NCBI RefSeq assembly: GCF_004799755.1
Contig: NZ_SLUB01000023.1
Location: forward strand, 1 to 64,000
DNA from: Bacillus timonensis
GTDB lineage: Bacteria > Bacillota > Bacilli > Bacillales > Bacillaceae_L
Reading direction: 5' to 3'
Length of the DNA: 64,000 nt
Positions 19,407 to 28,497 of this stretch are shown here, one piece after another. Both the position numbers and the translations under genes were made by a program. Within the stretch, counting starts at the first letter, position 1, and the number at the start of each line of letters is the position of its first letter. Below the pieces are notes generated by a model. That model was given only the letters and a program-made list of their open reading frames with translations. It was not told the DNA's origin and made no database searches.

Positions 19407-19562
19407 TGTTTTAGATTTTTTACCCAAAAGAAATTAGAATTAATGATTTGTTATATACAAACATGATTCAAATTTCTAAAAAATAAGGAGGTGAGATAAG
19501 TATGTAAAATTTAAGCGAAAACACAGGTATAGTAACAAATAGATTAAAGGAGAGGATTTTAA

Positions 19563-21323
19563 ATGAAAACTGAAAAAAATGCAGAAACCCTACTAATTGA
19601 TGAGATTAGTATGGAGGTCCCGGAAAAAATATTAAAAAAATTCAGTACTCTAGTACGTGAATCTGGGAGTGAAGATGAAAAAATATCTGCTCATTTCCTT
19701 GCAAATTTTCTTGAAGAATGGGGAGTCACACACCAAGTTCATTATCCAAACCTCTATTTAAGCATCCCTAAAAAAGCTAACCTAGAAATAATCCATCCTA
19801 TCTCTAAAGTTATTAATGCAAAGACACCCTCTTTTTCAGTTTCGACGGCGGAAGAATGGGTGAGTGGGGAAGTGGTATATATCCCTTCAAAACATGCTTC
19901 AAAAATTAGTGACATTTTTAGTGCTAGTTTAATAGAAAAAGATTATGGTGATTTAACAGGCAAAATTGTAATAACAGAGGGTTATCCAATGTCTGGGAAA
20001 GTTAAGGAATTTAATGATAAACATGTGGTAGGTGCCATTTTTATCAGTCCTGGGGACAATATCCATGATGGGATTTGTACATCCATTTGGGGAACGCCAG
20101 ATCTTGATTCAATCGATAATGAACCAAAAATTCCAGTTCTAGCAGTGAACAAGGAATCTGGTGAGGAGATAAAGTCCTTATGTGGTAAAGGAAAAGTTAA
20201 AATCAAGTTCCAAACAAATTTGGATAATGGCTGGTATCCATGTCCGTTAATCGACATTTTTATAGAAGGTACTGAAGAGCCTGAAAAGTATGTGCTGCTA
20301 CACGGACATTTAGACTCTTGGACTGTGGGAATTGGAGACAATGCTACAGGCGATGCAGCATTGCTAGAAATTGCGAGGATTTTATACAAACATCGTGATA
20401 AATTAAAAAGAAGTATTCGCATAGCAATTTGGCCAGGACACTCGACAGGAAGATATGCAGGTTCTACGTGGTTTGCTGATCAAAATGGTTTAGACTTGGA
20501 TAAAAATTGTATTGCTCAAGTAAATTGTGACTCACCTGGTTGTCGTTGGGCAACATCGTATGAAAATATTAATTGGATGAGCGAAGTGGAAGCATTTTGT
20601 AAGCAAGCAATAAAGGATGCTACCGGACAAGAAGCATCAGGTTCAAGACCCAGACGCTCTGGAGATTATTCTTTTAACAATATTGGAATCACATCTTTCT
20701 ATAAGCTTTCCTCAACTATTCCAGATGAACTGATAAAAGAAAAAAATTATTATCCTGTCGGTGGTTGCGGTGGAAATATTGAGTGGCATACGGAAGATGA
20801 TCTGTTGTATGTGGCAGATATGGATATCTTAAAAAAGGATATACGTGTTTATTTGACATCGGTTTTCCGTATTTCAAATGAAACTATTCATCCTATTAAC
20901 TTTGTCAAAACCGCTGATGAAATCATTGCAACAATTAAACAATATCAGGAAGAAGCTTCGGATCACTTTCGATTAGATCTCGCTTTAGAGCAAGCAATAA
21001 AGCTGCGGTTAGCTTTGCTTGATTTTTATGATCAATTAAGCGAGATAAAAGAAAGACAAGTAACAGACCCTGTTGTTAAAGAGGCAAATGAAAAAATCTT
21101 AAAACTTGGGAGGGTTCTTATTCCAGTGAATTATACTCGAACAGGAAAGTTTCGACATGATCCAGCATTAGAAGTTCCACCACTTCCGGATATTGAACCG
21201 GCTAAATCTTTAAAAAACCTTCCCGTAGGATCTCACAGATATAATATTACATTGAATCATTTACTACGTGGACAAAATAGGTTGGTTTGGACACTCCAAC
21301 AAGCACAGGAAATAATAGGTTAA
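19563..21323 (+). CDS. M28-like zinc peptidase, atypical active site
   Basis: The 586-residue protein follows AAAGGAGAGG and has no signal peptide. The M28 aminopeptidase core is clear: HGHLDSW (first metal His, about residue 248), GDNATGDAALLEIARIL (bridging Asp), NCDSPG and EWHTEDD (third Asp and last His). Where M28 enzymes have the catalytic and metal-binding Glu-Glu pair, this protein reads GHSTGRYAGS (about residues 291-300), so the canonical general base is missing. Residues about 95-230 form an inserted PA-type domain. It leads an operon with a symporter and a racemase, suggesting breakdown of a small amide, peptide or related compound. It may be a non-peptidase or divergent hydrolase. 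Confidence 0.75.
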   Translation: MKTEKNAETLLIDEISMEVPEKILKKFSTLVRESGSEDEKISAHFLANFLEEWGVTHQVHYPNLYLSIPKKANLEIIHPISKVINAKTPSFSVSTAEEWVSGEVVYIPSKHASKISDIFSASLIEKDYGDLTGKIVITEGYPMSGKVKEFNDKHVVGAIFISPGDNIHDGICTSIWGTPDLDSIDNEPKIPVLAVNKESGEEIKSLCGKGKVKIKFQTNLDNGWYPCPLIDIFIEGTEEPEKYVLLHGHLDSWTVGIGDNATGDAALLEIARILYKHRDKLKRSIRIAIWPGHSTGRYAGSTWFADQNGLDLDKNCIAQVNCDSPGCRWATSYENINWMSEVEAFCKQAIKDATGQEASGSRPRRSGDYSFNNIGITSFYKLSSTIPDELIKEKNYYPVGGCGGNIEWHTEDDLLYVADMDILKKDIRVYLTSVFRISNETIHPINFVKTADEIIATIKQYQEEASDHFRLDLALEQAIKLRLALLDFYDQLSEIKERQVTDPVVKEANEKILKLGRVLIPVNYTRTGKFRHDPALEVPPLPDIEPAKSLKNLPVGSHRYNITLNHLLRGQNRLVWTLQQAQEIIG

Positions 21324-21402
21324 CTTCACACTTTAATAAGGCACCTCAGAAATTTTTTTGTCTTTTTATGAATATAGAAAATTTCAAAAGTGAGGTTATG
21401 AG

Positions 21403-21591
21403 ATGAAAGTTAAATTACCAAAATTATCAATTTTATTAATGGCCATCTATTTAATTGGAGGCATTGTTATTATTCTCGTCCCTATGGCTCCAGGACCGGG
21501 TAATATTGACTGGGATGTTATGGTGATTTCGTATATGGGGTATCTATACCTTGTTATTGCCACTCTAATATATTACAAAATGGGGAAATAA
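21403..21591 (+). CDS. Small two-helix membrane protein (symporter partner)
   Basis: The 62-residue protein has two predicted transmembrane helices separated by PMAPGPGNIDWDVM. It starts after a GTGAGGTTATGAG site and ends 18 bp before the sodium/solute symporter gene. Small membrane proteins in this position often act as accessory subunits of SSS-family carriers; I do not recognise the family and infer the role from position. Confidence 0.65.
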   Translation: MKVKLPKLSILLMAIYLIGGIVIILVPMAPGPGNIDWDVMVISYMGYLYLVIATLIYYKMGK

Positions 21592-21609
21592 ATATAAGGG
21601 GGGACTAAA

Positions 21610-23130
21610 ATGGAAAGCAACGTTATTCAATATTTGATAGTGCTATTTGTTTATTTCGTTGGAATGCTGGTATTGGGTTTTTGGTTTAATAAGAAAGCAC
21701 ATTCAGAGAAGGATTATTTTATTGCCAAAGATAAATTAGGAGCGGCAGTGATTGGATTTTCCTACTCCGCAACTCAAATGAGTGGAAGTACATTTATGGG
21801 ATCAGTTGGTCAGAAAAGTGTTATAGGATATAGCTTGATGCCAGCAGGGATTGCTTCAGCGTCTGCTCCATGGTTTACTTATGTACTATTAGGAGAGCGA
21901 ATTAGAAAATTATCTGACAGATTAAAAAGTGTTACGATATCAGATATATTCGAAGCTAGATATTACAGTAAATTTGTAGGCATAGTAACTTGTATCATTA
22001 TGCTTTGTGCTTTTATTCCTATGATTTCAGCCCAGTTCCAGGCAGCTGCTGTTGCTTTTGAAGTAATTCTTGGTGTCCCATATTTAGTAGGATTATTTAT
22101 TTTCGGCATTGTTGTTATTCTTTACACAACCGTTGGAGGGATGCTTGCAGTTGCATGGACAGATTTAATACAGGGAATATTGATGATCATTGGGTTCATG
22201 ATTTTAGCTCCAATCGTTCTATATGCAACAGGTGGTTTTTCTGAAATGAATATAAAATATGGGGAAATTAATCCGGAAGGTATGGCTTTAATAGGTGCAA
22301 TGTCACCTTTATGGGTAATATCTTCATTTATTGTATGGGGATTCTTTCAGATTGGAGGAGCTCCAGCATCGGTTACGCGGTTTTTAATACCTAAAGATGA
22401 TAAAACACTAAAAAAGGCATTGATATATTCAATTAGTTTTCAATCGCTAATGTATATTTGTGCAGCTATTATTGCAATCGGTGGAGCTGTAATTCTTCCA
22501 AACTTAGAAAAAGCTGATATGTTGGTTCCGACCCTGATTTTTGAATATTTACATCCGGTTTTTGGGGGCATTGTACTTGCAGCAGTTCTAGGAGCTATGA
22601 TGTCAACAATAGACTCTATATTACTTTTAGCAGGTTCTTTAGTGACTGTTAATATAGTTCCAAAGATTACAAAAAAACAACTAGATACATCAAAACGACT
22701 AAAGATTGGTAAAATCTCAACTCTAGTTATTGGGTTATTAGCTATTTTGATTGCGATTGATCCTCCAGCTGCTATTTTTTGGGTTGTAACGATGTCCTTT
22801 AGTATCATGGCGTCTGCTTTTACATTTCCACTTTTATTAGGTATTTGGTGGCCACGTGCAACAAAAGAAGGCGGAATAGCAGGAATTATTGGCGGCGTTG
22901 TAAGTTGTATCGTCTGGTACATTTTAGGCTACATTGAATACCAATCTTTTTCTATTTGGATTGGTGGTATATGGCCGGCTGTATTCGGAAGTATGGTTTC
23001 ATTAGTTTTAGTCACTGTAGTAAGTTATTTAACAAAACCTGCGCCACAAGAGGTTATTGATACATTCTTTGATGATATTTTAATAGATAAACCATTAGCT
23101 AACGAAGTTGTTAATGCTCAGAAAGGATAA
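21610..23130 (+). CDS. Sodium:solute symporter (SSS family)
   Basis: The 506-residue polytopic protein matches SSS carriers in length and pattern. The N-terminal helix is followed by KDYFIAKDKLGA, then YSATQMSGSTFMGSVGQK (substrate/Na+ region), YTTVGGMLAVAWTDLIQG (the SSS signature) and GAMMSTIDSILLLAGSLV. It starts after AAGGGGGGAC. Together with the preceding small membrane protein it would import the compound handled by the M28-like protein and the racemase. PanF-like carriers are the nearest type by eye, but the substrate cannot be read from sequence. Confidence 0.92.
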   Translation: MESNVIQYLIVLFVYFVGMLVLGFWFNKKAHSEKDYFIAKDKLGAAVIGFSYSATQMSGSTFMGSVGQKSVIGYSLMPAGIASASAPWFTYVLLGERIRKLSDRLKSVTISDIFEARYYSKFVGIVTCIIMLCAFIPMISAQFQAAAVAFEVILGVPYLVGLFIFGIVVILYTTVGGMLAVAWTDLIQGILMIIGFMILAPIVLYATGGFSEMNIKYGEINPEGMALIGAMSPLWVISSFIVWGFFQIGGAPASVTRFLIPKDDKTLKKALIYSISFQSLMYICAAIIAIGGAVILPNLEKADMLVPTLIFEYLHPVFGGIVLAAVLGAMMSTIDSILLLAGSLVTVNIVPKITKKQLDTSKRLKIGKISTLVIGLLAILIAIDPPAAIFWVVTMSFSIMASAFTFPLLLGIWWPRATKEGGIAGIIGGVVSCIVWYILGYIEYQSFSIWIGGIWPAVFGSMVSLVLVTVVSYLTKPAPQEVIDTFFDDILIDKPLANEVVNAQKG

Positions 23131-23134
23131 AACT

Positions 23135-23722
23135 ATGAACATATCATCCACTATGACTATAATTTCTAATGAAGAGGCATTAGAAATTGTTAAAAAAAAC
23201 CGTTTGGGTATAGTAGATAAAATTTTATCTTTTTTTAAAAGAGATAAAAAGCTCCAGGAAACAATTATAGACTCTGACTGTGTTTATTATCCATACTGGA
23301 TTATTCATTTCAATGTTGATTTCCCCAAAAAAACACAGTCTATGTTCATGGTTGTAGACGGATTTAAAGGTTTAGCAAGTTTTGGACAAGGATTTCCAAT
23401 TGTGCAAAATGTAGAAGTATCCGAGAGTAAGATTGTTCGATGTTTGGTAAACGTTGATGAAGCAAAAGAGAAAGCAAGTAATCAATTAACTAACAATCTT
23501 ATTTTCAAGCATAAAAAATTACCTTCATTCAAAATTGTTCAAGTTGATAAATTATTCAAGCCACAGATGATATTTTGTATGAGTAATGGTAGAAAAACAT
23601 TTTACAAAGCCATTGATACAGAATCTGGACAAAGAAATTATTCTCTGGATATCAATTATCAAAAACTATTATTTGAGCAGGATAAAATTTGTTTAATACA
23701 AAAAAAGCTGGAATTCAATTAA
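23135..23722 (+). CDS. Uncharacterised cytoplasmic protein (195 aa)
   Basis: I start it at the ATG at 23135, which follows GAAAGGATAAA at the end of the symporter gene; a longer frame from 23108 overlaps that gene without a site. The product is soluble and mixed-charge, with an aromatic stretch CVYYPYWIIHFNVDF (about residues 48-62) and no known motif. The gap to the symporter is 4 bp, so it belongs to the same operon. I do not recognise the family. Confidence 0.6.
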   Translation: MNISSTMTIISNEEALEIVKKNRLGIVDKILSFFKRDKKLQETIIDSDCVYYPYWIIHFNVDFPKKTQSMFMVVDGFKGLASFGQGFPIVQNVEVSESKIVRCLVNVDEAKEKASNQLTNNLIFKHKKLPSFKIVQVDKLFKPQMIFCMSNGRKTFYKAIDTESGQRNYSLDINYQKLLFEQDKICLIQKKLEFN

Positions 23723-23815
23723 TATGTTTTAAATGTTATTCGGATAAAATCTATTGAAGGCTTATGCGAATTCGTTTCTTCACTTATCAAGATGAATAGT
23801 AGGGGTGATTATACT

Positions 23816-24577
23816 GTGAAACTGGTTTATGTAGTCCCAGGTCCTATCGATAAGAAGGAATTAGAAAGACGTGGAGAGATTTTGTGTGAATGGATATCTT
23901 CGGATGTGGAAATTGATATTGTTCGGGTAGAGGAAGGACCTGCTTCTATTGAATCTATGTATGAGGAATTTTTAAGTATTCCTGCAACTGCTAAGAAGAT
24001 ATATGAATTGGAACAACAGGGTTATGATGCAGCTATAATAGGCTGTGCTGGAGATCCAGGGATTGAGGCATATAGAGAGATTACAACAAGAATGTTAGTA
24101 GTGGGACCAGGAATGTCAAGTGTTCACGCTGCCGCCATGTTAGGTTATAGATTTTCAATATTAAATGCATCATTAAGTACTATACCCAATAGCTACGAAC
24201 TTGTGCGTAAGGCGGGTTTGATCGAAAAACTTGCATCTATTAGGCCACTAAATATACCAGTATTAGAACTATCAAATGATCGTACAGCCACTTTAGAAAA
24301 GTTGAGAAGGATAACTGAACGTGCCATTAGTGAAGATGGTGCTGATTCCATTGTTTTGAAATGTATGTCGATGGGCTTTTTACATTTAGCAGAAGATTTG
24401 CAAGATGCTCTTGGTATTCCAGTTATCAATCCTGTAAAAACCTCATTGATGGCATCGGAGTTTCTGGTTAAAAGTGGATTATCACATTCAAATAAAGCAT
24501 TTTTGCAACCTCCAAAATTAGCACAATGCAAAGTTCAGTCAATAGATGAACTTTACGTAAGAGTCAATAGTAAGTAA
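23816..24577 (+). CDS. Asp/Glu/hydantoin racemase-family protein
   Basis: The 253-residue protein has the two-cysteine racemase layout: GCAGDPGIEAYRE (first catalytic Cys, about residue 73) and VLKCMSMGFLHLAE (second Cys, about residue 182), with SVHAAAMLGYRFSILNAS between. I start it at the GTG at 23816, preceded by AGGGGTGATT; an in-frame ATG at 23792 has no site. These enzymes racemise amino acids or hydantoins without a cofactor. As last gene of the IclR-controlled operon it would process the imported or released compound, perhaps converting a D- to an L-form. Confidence 0.85.
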   Translation: MKLVYVVPGPIDKKELERRGEILCEWISSDVEIDIVRVEEGPASIESMYEEFLSIPATAKKIYELEQQGYDAAIIGCAGDPGIEAYREITTRMLVVGPGMSSVHAAAMLGYRFSILNASLSTIPNSYELVRKAGLIEKLASIRPLNIPVLELSNDRTATLEKLRRITERAISEDGADSIVLKCMSMGFLHLAEDLQDALGIPVINPVKTSLMASEFLVKSGLSHSNKAFLQPPKLAQCKVQSIDELYVRVNSK

Positions 24578-25263
24578 TCGCGTTATATGTGATATAAAGA
24601 GAAAGATAATATTATCTGAAAATGGAATGAAAATTACAGATATAACAGCTCCTACCTCATAGGTATCTTTTAGTGAGGTGGGTGCATGATTTAAGACCTA
24701 GATTTGTATTTGAATCTGGCTTCTTATTACTTGAATACGGAACGTTGTTGACCCACTATCCAGTACAGAGGAAACAAATAAAAAGGGTCTAAATTTTTAT
24801 GTATCAAGGATTTAAATATTCATTATTGTTTATTAAGAGAGAAGATAATGGATACTTTTTGAAGAATTGTCTGCAAAAAAATTCTAACGTATTTCAAATT
24901 ATTATGTCTAATATTATAAATAGTATATTAAACTTGTCCTTTTCTATTTGTTTTCTTTCTATTTAATAGGGTGATGAATGGGCGGAATTATTATTTTTTT
25001 AAATTGTAAATAGTTGTACAAAAGATAGCCCAGCAGAATGTATTCAAAAATTGGAAAAACTTTCTGAATTAGTTGAAAGTAATCAGCCTCATTCTAATGA
25101 ATAATATTTAGACAAAATTGTATTAATGATATGAATGAAAAAATCAGGTGAAAAACATCCACCTGATTTTAGCAGATTGTACAACCTTATCGTTTTACAC
25201 AAATTTTCACATCATTATCAAGACCTTTTAAACTAAGGAATTATTAATTTATATGAGTCCTGA
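24578..25263. other. Intergenic region with hairpins, no gene
   Basis: A stem CCTACCTCA/TGAGGTGGG (about 24651-24682) and a terminator-like hairpin AAATCAGGTG/CACCTGATTT (about 25140-25169) are present. A short frame at about 25010-25103 (CTKDSPAECIQKLEKLSELV) has no start codon and is probably a gene relic. Otherwise I see nothing. Confidence 0.5.
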
Positions 25264-25276
25264 CACCGGTATCATT
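25264..25276 (+). repeat. Imperfect copy of the tRNA-Leu(CAA) 3' end (candidate attachment site)
   Basis: CACCGGTATCATT repeats exactly the last bases of tRNA-Leu(CAA) and its flank at 2091-2103. The preceding bases also resemble the T-arm with a few changes and a one-base gap. It is followed by a TTACGATA-containing stretch and a terminator, much like the tRNA's own downstream sequence. This is what a tRNA-targeted island leaves at its far end; no integrase is present to confirm it. Confidence 0.5.
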
Positions 25277-25306
25277 TTGTAAAATTAAGTTACTATTCAT
25301 TACGAT

Positions 25307-25351
25307 AACACCCGAAAATGTTGATTTTCAACTTTTTTGGGTGTTTTTTTG
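25307..25351 (+). terminator. Terminator hairpin following the tRNA-Leu-like repeat
   Basis: AACACCC (25307-25313) pairs with GGGTGTT (25339-25345), with an inner GAAAA/TTTTC stem, and is followed by T7. It may be the original terminator of the tRNA cluster, displaced by insertion. Confidence 0.75.
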
Positions 25352-25466
25352 TATGCGGCTATAAAATATGGTCAAAGCTTTATCCGACTGGGGGTCAGGT
25401 ACTGAATTTCAGAATTTTTAGGTGCTCAAAGAGAATAATGATAGTAAACGATAGTAAAGAGGGTTT

Positions 25467-26320
25467 ATGATGAATACCAAACAATCAAAAGCATTAGCCC
25501 CTTCTATGATTAAGCAAGCACTACAAGTTAATAAGAAACCATTTCCTTGGTTAAAAGCTGTTAGCGCGGGGGTAGCTGCTGCTTTGCCGGTTATGATAGG
25601 ATTAGCCCTTGGCCATTTGAAATATGGATTAATTGCTGGATTGGGTGGCTTTACCTTTTTGTATGTGTTTAATATTCCATATGCGCAGCGAGCAAAGAAA
25701 ATCTTTTCGGTCGTTCTCGGGTTGGCGTTTGTTACCTATTTGGGAACGATTAGTGCACCATATCCGCTAGCAGTTGCTGTTCTGATGGGAATCATTACAG
25801 CAGTAGTCATTTTTGTGTTCGGTGCCTTAAAAATAGCCGGCCCTTCCGCCATCTTTTTTGTATTGGTTTTTGCGATGACATCGGGCATGCCACTCAATCC
25901 TGATGAAGCATTCCTACGAGCAGGATTAGTTTTTCTTAGTGGTTGTTTATCATGGATGATTGGCATGATCGTGGGTTTTTCAACCCCCACGGTCCAGAAA
26001 CTGATGTTGTGACAAGAGTTTATTTGCAATTAGCGGAACTGGTGGATTCTGTTGGAACTACTAAATTCACAGAAGCCAAGCATAAAGTAATAGAGGTACT
26101 TAATGAATCCGAAGAGACCCTTTCAGCGAGTTATATTCCATGGCGGACCACTGACATGTTTAATCGATTGTATCTACTAAATATATATGCTAATGAGTTG
26201 TTTATTTCAGTTGTGGAAAATTTCTCAAATGCCAATGAGCCATTACCTAAAGAGCTAGGGCAATCTACCAGTTTGTTTGCATATTCTCTAAACCAGTGCG
26301 AAAAGCAAAGTATGTGTTAG
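25467..26320 (+). pseudogene. FUSC-like inner membrane protein, frameshifted and truncated
   Basis: The first frame (25467-26012, start after GAGGGTTTATG) encodes an N-terminus with about five membrane helices (VSAGVAAALPVMIGLALGHL, then several Gly/Ala/Val-rich segments), typical of FUSC/YccS-type transporters. The sequence continues in another frame from about 25980 (GFFNPHGPETDVVTRVYLQL) to a stop at 26320, so a frameshift lies near TTTTTC at 25976-25981. Full members of this family are around 600 or more residues with a second membrane domain, which is absent here. I take it as a pseudogene; a sequencing error could explain the frameshift but not the truncation. Confidence 0.65.
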
Positions 26321-26403
26321 ATTTTATTGATTATACGAAACAAGGATAGTATCATTCGCTAAACCATCATATCAATCAGTGGGAAGTACTAAAGATAAAC
26401 AAG

Positions 26404-26447
26404 CCCGCCCCCAGTATAAGAAATCATTATCTTACTTGGGGGCAGAC
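26404..26447 (+). repeat. Dispersed palindromic repeat, copy 1 (degenerate)
   Basis: GCCCCCAGTATAAGA pairs with TCTTACTTGGGGGC. It is a diverged member of the GGGGTC repeat family seen at 39304, 40020, 42130 and 45691, and it probably terminates the minus-strand activator gene. Confidence 0.65.
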
Positions 26448-26458
26448 CCTAAACCTAT

Positions 26459-28228
26459 CTATCTCTCCAATTTATACTTCTTTATTTTTAGATACAGTGT
26501 ATTTCGACTGATTTGTAGGATGCTTGCAGCTTTGGTAATATTCCAATTTACAGAATGTAATGTATGTAGGATCGCCATTTTTTCAGTGTTTGTCAGTGAA
26601 AGGGAAGTGTTTGCTTCGTAATTTTCACGACTAGGTTGATGCTCAAATTCATCTTCAAAATGTAAATCCTCACCGTGAATGATATGTTCTTCTGCAAAAA
26701 ACGAGGCCTGCATAAGCACACTTTTGAGCTCCCGCACATTACCTGGCCAATGGTAGGAAACTAGTTTTTGCTTCGCATCCTTCGATAAAGTAATAGAGGG
26801 GGAATCTAGTTTTGTAATTAAATGTTCGGCTATCTCGATAATATCAGTTCGATTTCGTAGAGGCGGTAGTGTAATAAAAATCCCTCTCAACCGAAAGTAT
26901 AAATCCTCTCTAAATCTCCCTGCTAGGACTTCCTCGCGCAAATTTTTATTGGTTGCAGCGATAACTCTCGTATCAATGACTTTAACAGCATCTCCGCCAA
27001 TTCGGGTTACCGTTTTTTCTTGTAATACGCGTAGTAAGGCCGCTTGTGCCTTCAATGACATATCCCCAATTTCATCTAAGAAGATTGTTCCACCGTCAGC
27101 AAGTTCAAATTTACCAGGAGCTCCTTCTCGCCTAGCACCTGTAAAAGCACCCCGTTCGTATCCAAATAATTCACTCTCAATCAAACTATCAGGGATGGCA
27201 CTGCAATTAACCGCAATAAATGGTTTTGTTTTCCTTGTACCCGATGTATGTAAAGATTGCGCGACTAATTCCTTTCCTGTTCCACTTTCTCCATAAATGA
27301 TGATTGGGTACTCAAATAAGGCAGCTTTTTTAACAATTTTCCTTACATTTGCTATTTTTGCACAGGAGCCAATTATATCAGAGATGGTATAAAGCTTTTT
27401 GTCCTGGGAGGATTTAGTGCTATTTCCATGTAAGGAAACAACAGAACGAAATACTGTATTTGAATAATCGTCTAAAATATCGACTGATGAACCCCATTTC
27501 ATATGAAACTCCTGTCCAATACAATTATTTCCTAATAATTGCTGAGCAGGTTTGTTTGCACGAATAATTCTTCTTTCATGATCCAGTGTAAGGTTTGGAG
27601 TTGAGGATAAATTCGCAGTAACATCCAATTCTTTTAAGACCAGTAGCTTTTCACGGTTGACATGATCCATGAGCAATCGATTTTGCACAGCTTCTACAAT
27701 CATACTCGCTAAAGAAACCATCGAGGGATGAAATAATTCTTTCCTTGCACTTATATTAACTGCTCCGATAAATTGACCGCTTGGAGAAAAAATGGGGCTT
27801 GCCGCACAGGTGAGAAAGTGATTCTTCACATGGAAATGATGTTCGGCGTGGGTGATGATGTTTTTTTTCTCATAAATGGCAAGTCCAATGGCGTTTGTCC
27901 CTTTCACTTCCTCTGACCAGTTTGAGCCAATTGAAAAATAGTCAATAGATTCATCGATATCGAGATTACCTATTTTATGTATGATTGTTCCATTACCGTC
28001 AGCGATTACTGTCACTATTCCACTTGAATGAATGGAAGGATAAAGTTTTTCTAAAATGGCAGTCGTATGGTTAATCAAATTCGCATTCTCTGATAGAACC
28101 TCTTGTAATTTCTTGCCGGTAAATTTGATATCCTTGATTGGACCAGTGGGTGAAAGCCCAAACCTTTGACATCGTTTCCAAGAAAGATCAATAATGTTTC
28201 TTTGATTGAAAAGATCGACGGATGACAT
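26459..28228 (-). CDS. Sigma-54-dependent transcriptional activator (AcoR-like)
   Basis: The 589-residue protein has the AcoR-type layout: an N-terminal GAF sensor (about residues 60-200), a short PAS-like segment, a central AAA+ domain (about 285-510) and a C-terminal Fis-type helix-turn-helix (ITKAASILQISRNTLYLKIK). The AAA+ domain carries Walker A GESGTGKE, the GAFTGA loop that contacts sigma-54, and Walker B GTIFLDEIGD. It is divergent from the FdhA-like/MIP channel genes, whose promoter has perfect -24/-12 elements. It is therefore the expected activator of that unit, probably responding to a small alcohol or aldehyde. Confidence 0.95.
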   Translation of the reverse strand: MSSVDLFNQRNIIDLSWKRCQRFGLSPTGPIKDIKFTGKKLQEVLSENANLINHTTAILEKLYPSIHSSGIVTVIADGNGTIIHKIGNLDIDESIDYFSIGSNWSEEVKGTNAIGLAIYEKKNIITHAEHHFHVKNHFLTCAASPIFSPSGQFIGAVNISARKELFHPSMVSLASMIVEAVQNRLLMDHVNREKLLVLKELDVTANLSSTPNLTLDHERRIIRANKPAQQLLGNNCIGQEFHMKWGSSVDILDDYSNTVFRSVVSLHGNSTKSSQDKKLYTISDIIGSCAKIANVRKIVKKAALFEYPIIIYGESGTGKELVAQSLHTSGTRKTKPFIAVNCSAIPDSLIESELFGYERGAFTGARREGAPGKFELADGGTIFLDEIGDMSLKAQAALLRVLQEKTVTRIGGDAVKVIDTRVIAATNKNLREEVLAGRFREDLYFRLRGIFITLPPLRNRTDIIEIAEHLITKLDSPSITLSKDAKQKLVSYHWPGNVRELKSVLMQASFFAEEHIIHGEDLHFEDEFEHQPSRENYEANTSLSLTNTEKMAILHTLHSVNWNITKAASILQISRNTLYLKIKKYKLER

Positions 28229-28335
28229 GAATATACCTATCCCCCTTAATTACTTTCCTTGCCCATTTATGTGAGAAAATCATATTTTACATCTATTATA
28301 CTATTATTTCATTTTTTTGAAAGTAATGAATATTT

Positions 28336-28361
28336 TGTCCGACGTGTACTAAAATAGGACA
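28336..28361 (+). promoter_or_regulatory. Candidate upstream activating sequence for the sigma-54 activator
   Basis: TGTCC (28336-28340) and GGACA (28357-28361) form an inverted repeat with a 16-bp spacer, about 75-100 bp upstream of the -24 box. This is the usual distance for an enhancer bound by an AcoR-like activator. Assignment is by position and symmetry only. Confidence 0.5.
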
Positions 28362-28435
28362 CATGCTGCTCAAATTTTGAACACTCTTTTTATTATCCAT
28401 CCTTTAAAAAGGTCCATTTTAAAAGGAATTATGCT

Positions 28436-28451
28436 TGGCACAGTACTTGCA
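28436..28451 (+). promoter_or_regulatory. Sigma-54 (-24/-12) promoter
   Basis: TGGCAC-N5-TTGCA at 28436-28451 is an exact match to the SigL consensus, with GG and GC at the invariant positions and correct spacing. It lies 47 bp upstream of the dehydrogenase start codon and downstream of the divergent sigma-54 activator gene. Confidence 0.9.
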
Positions 28452-28497
28452 AGTATATAGTTGTCTGACTCATATTCATTTAATGGAGGGGAAAAAG

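Noticed and set aside
25264-25276. A complete second tRNA-Leu gene at this site
   Set aside because: Only the last 20 or so bases resemble the tRNA; no anticodon arm or acceptor 5' strand is present.
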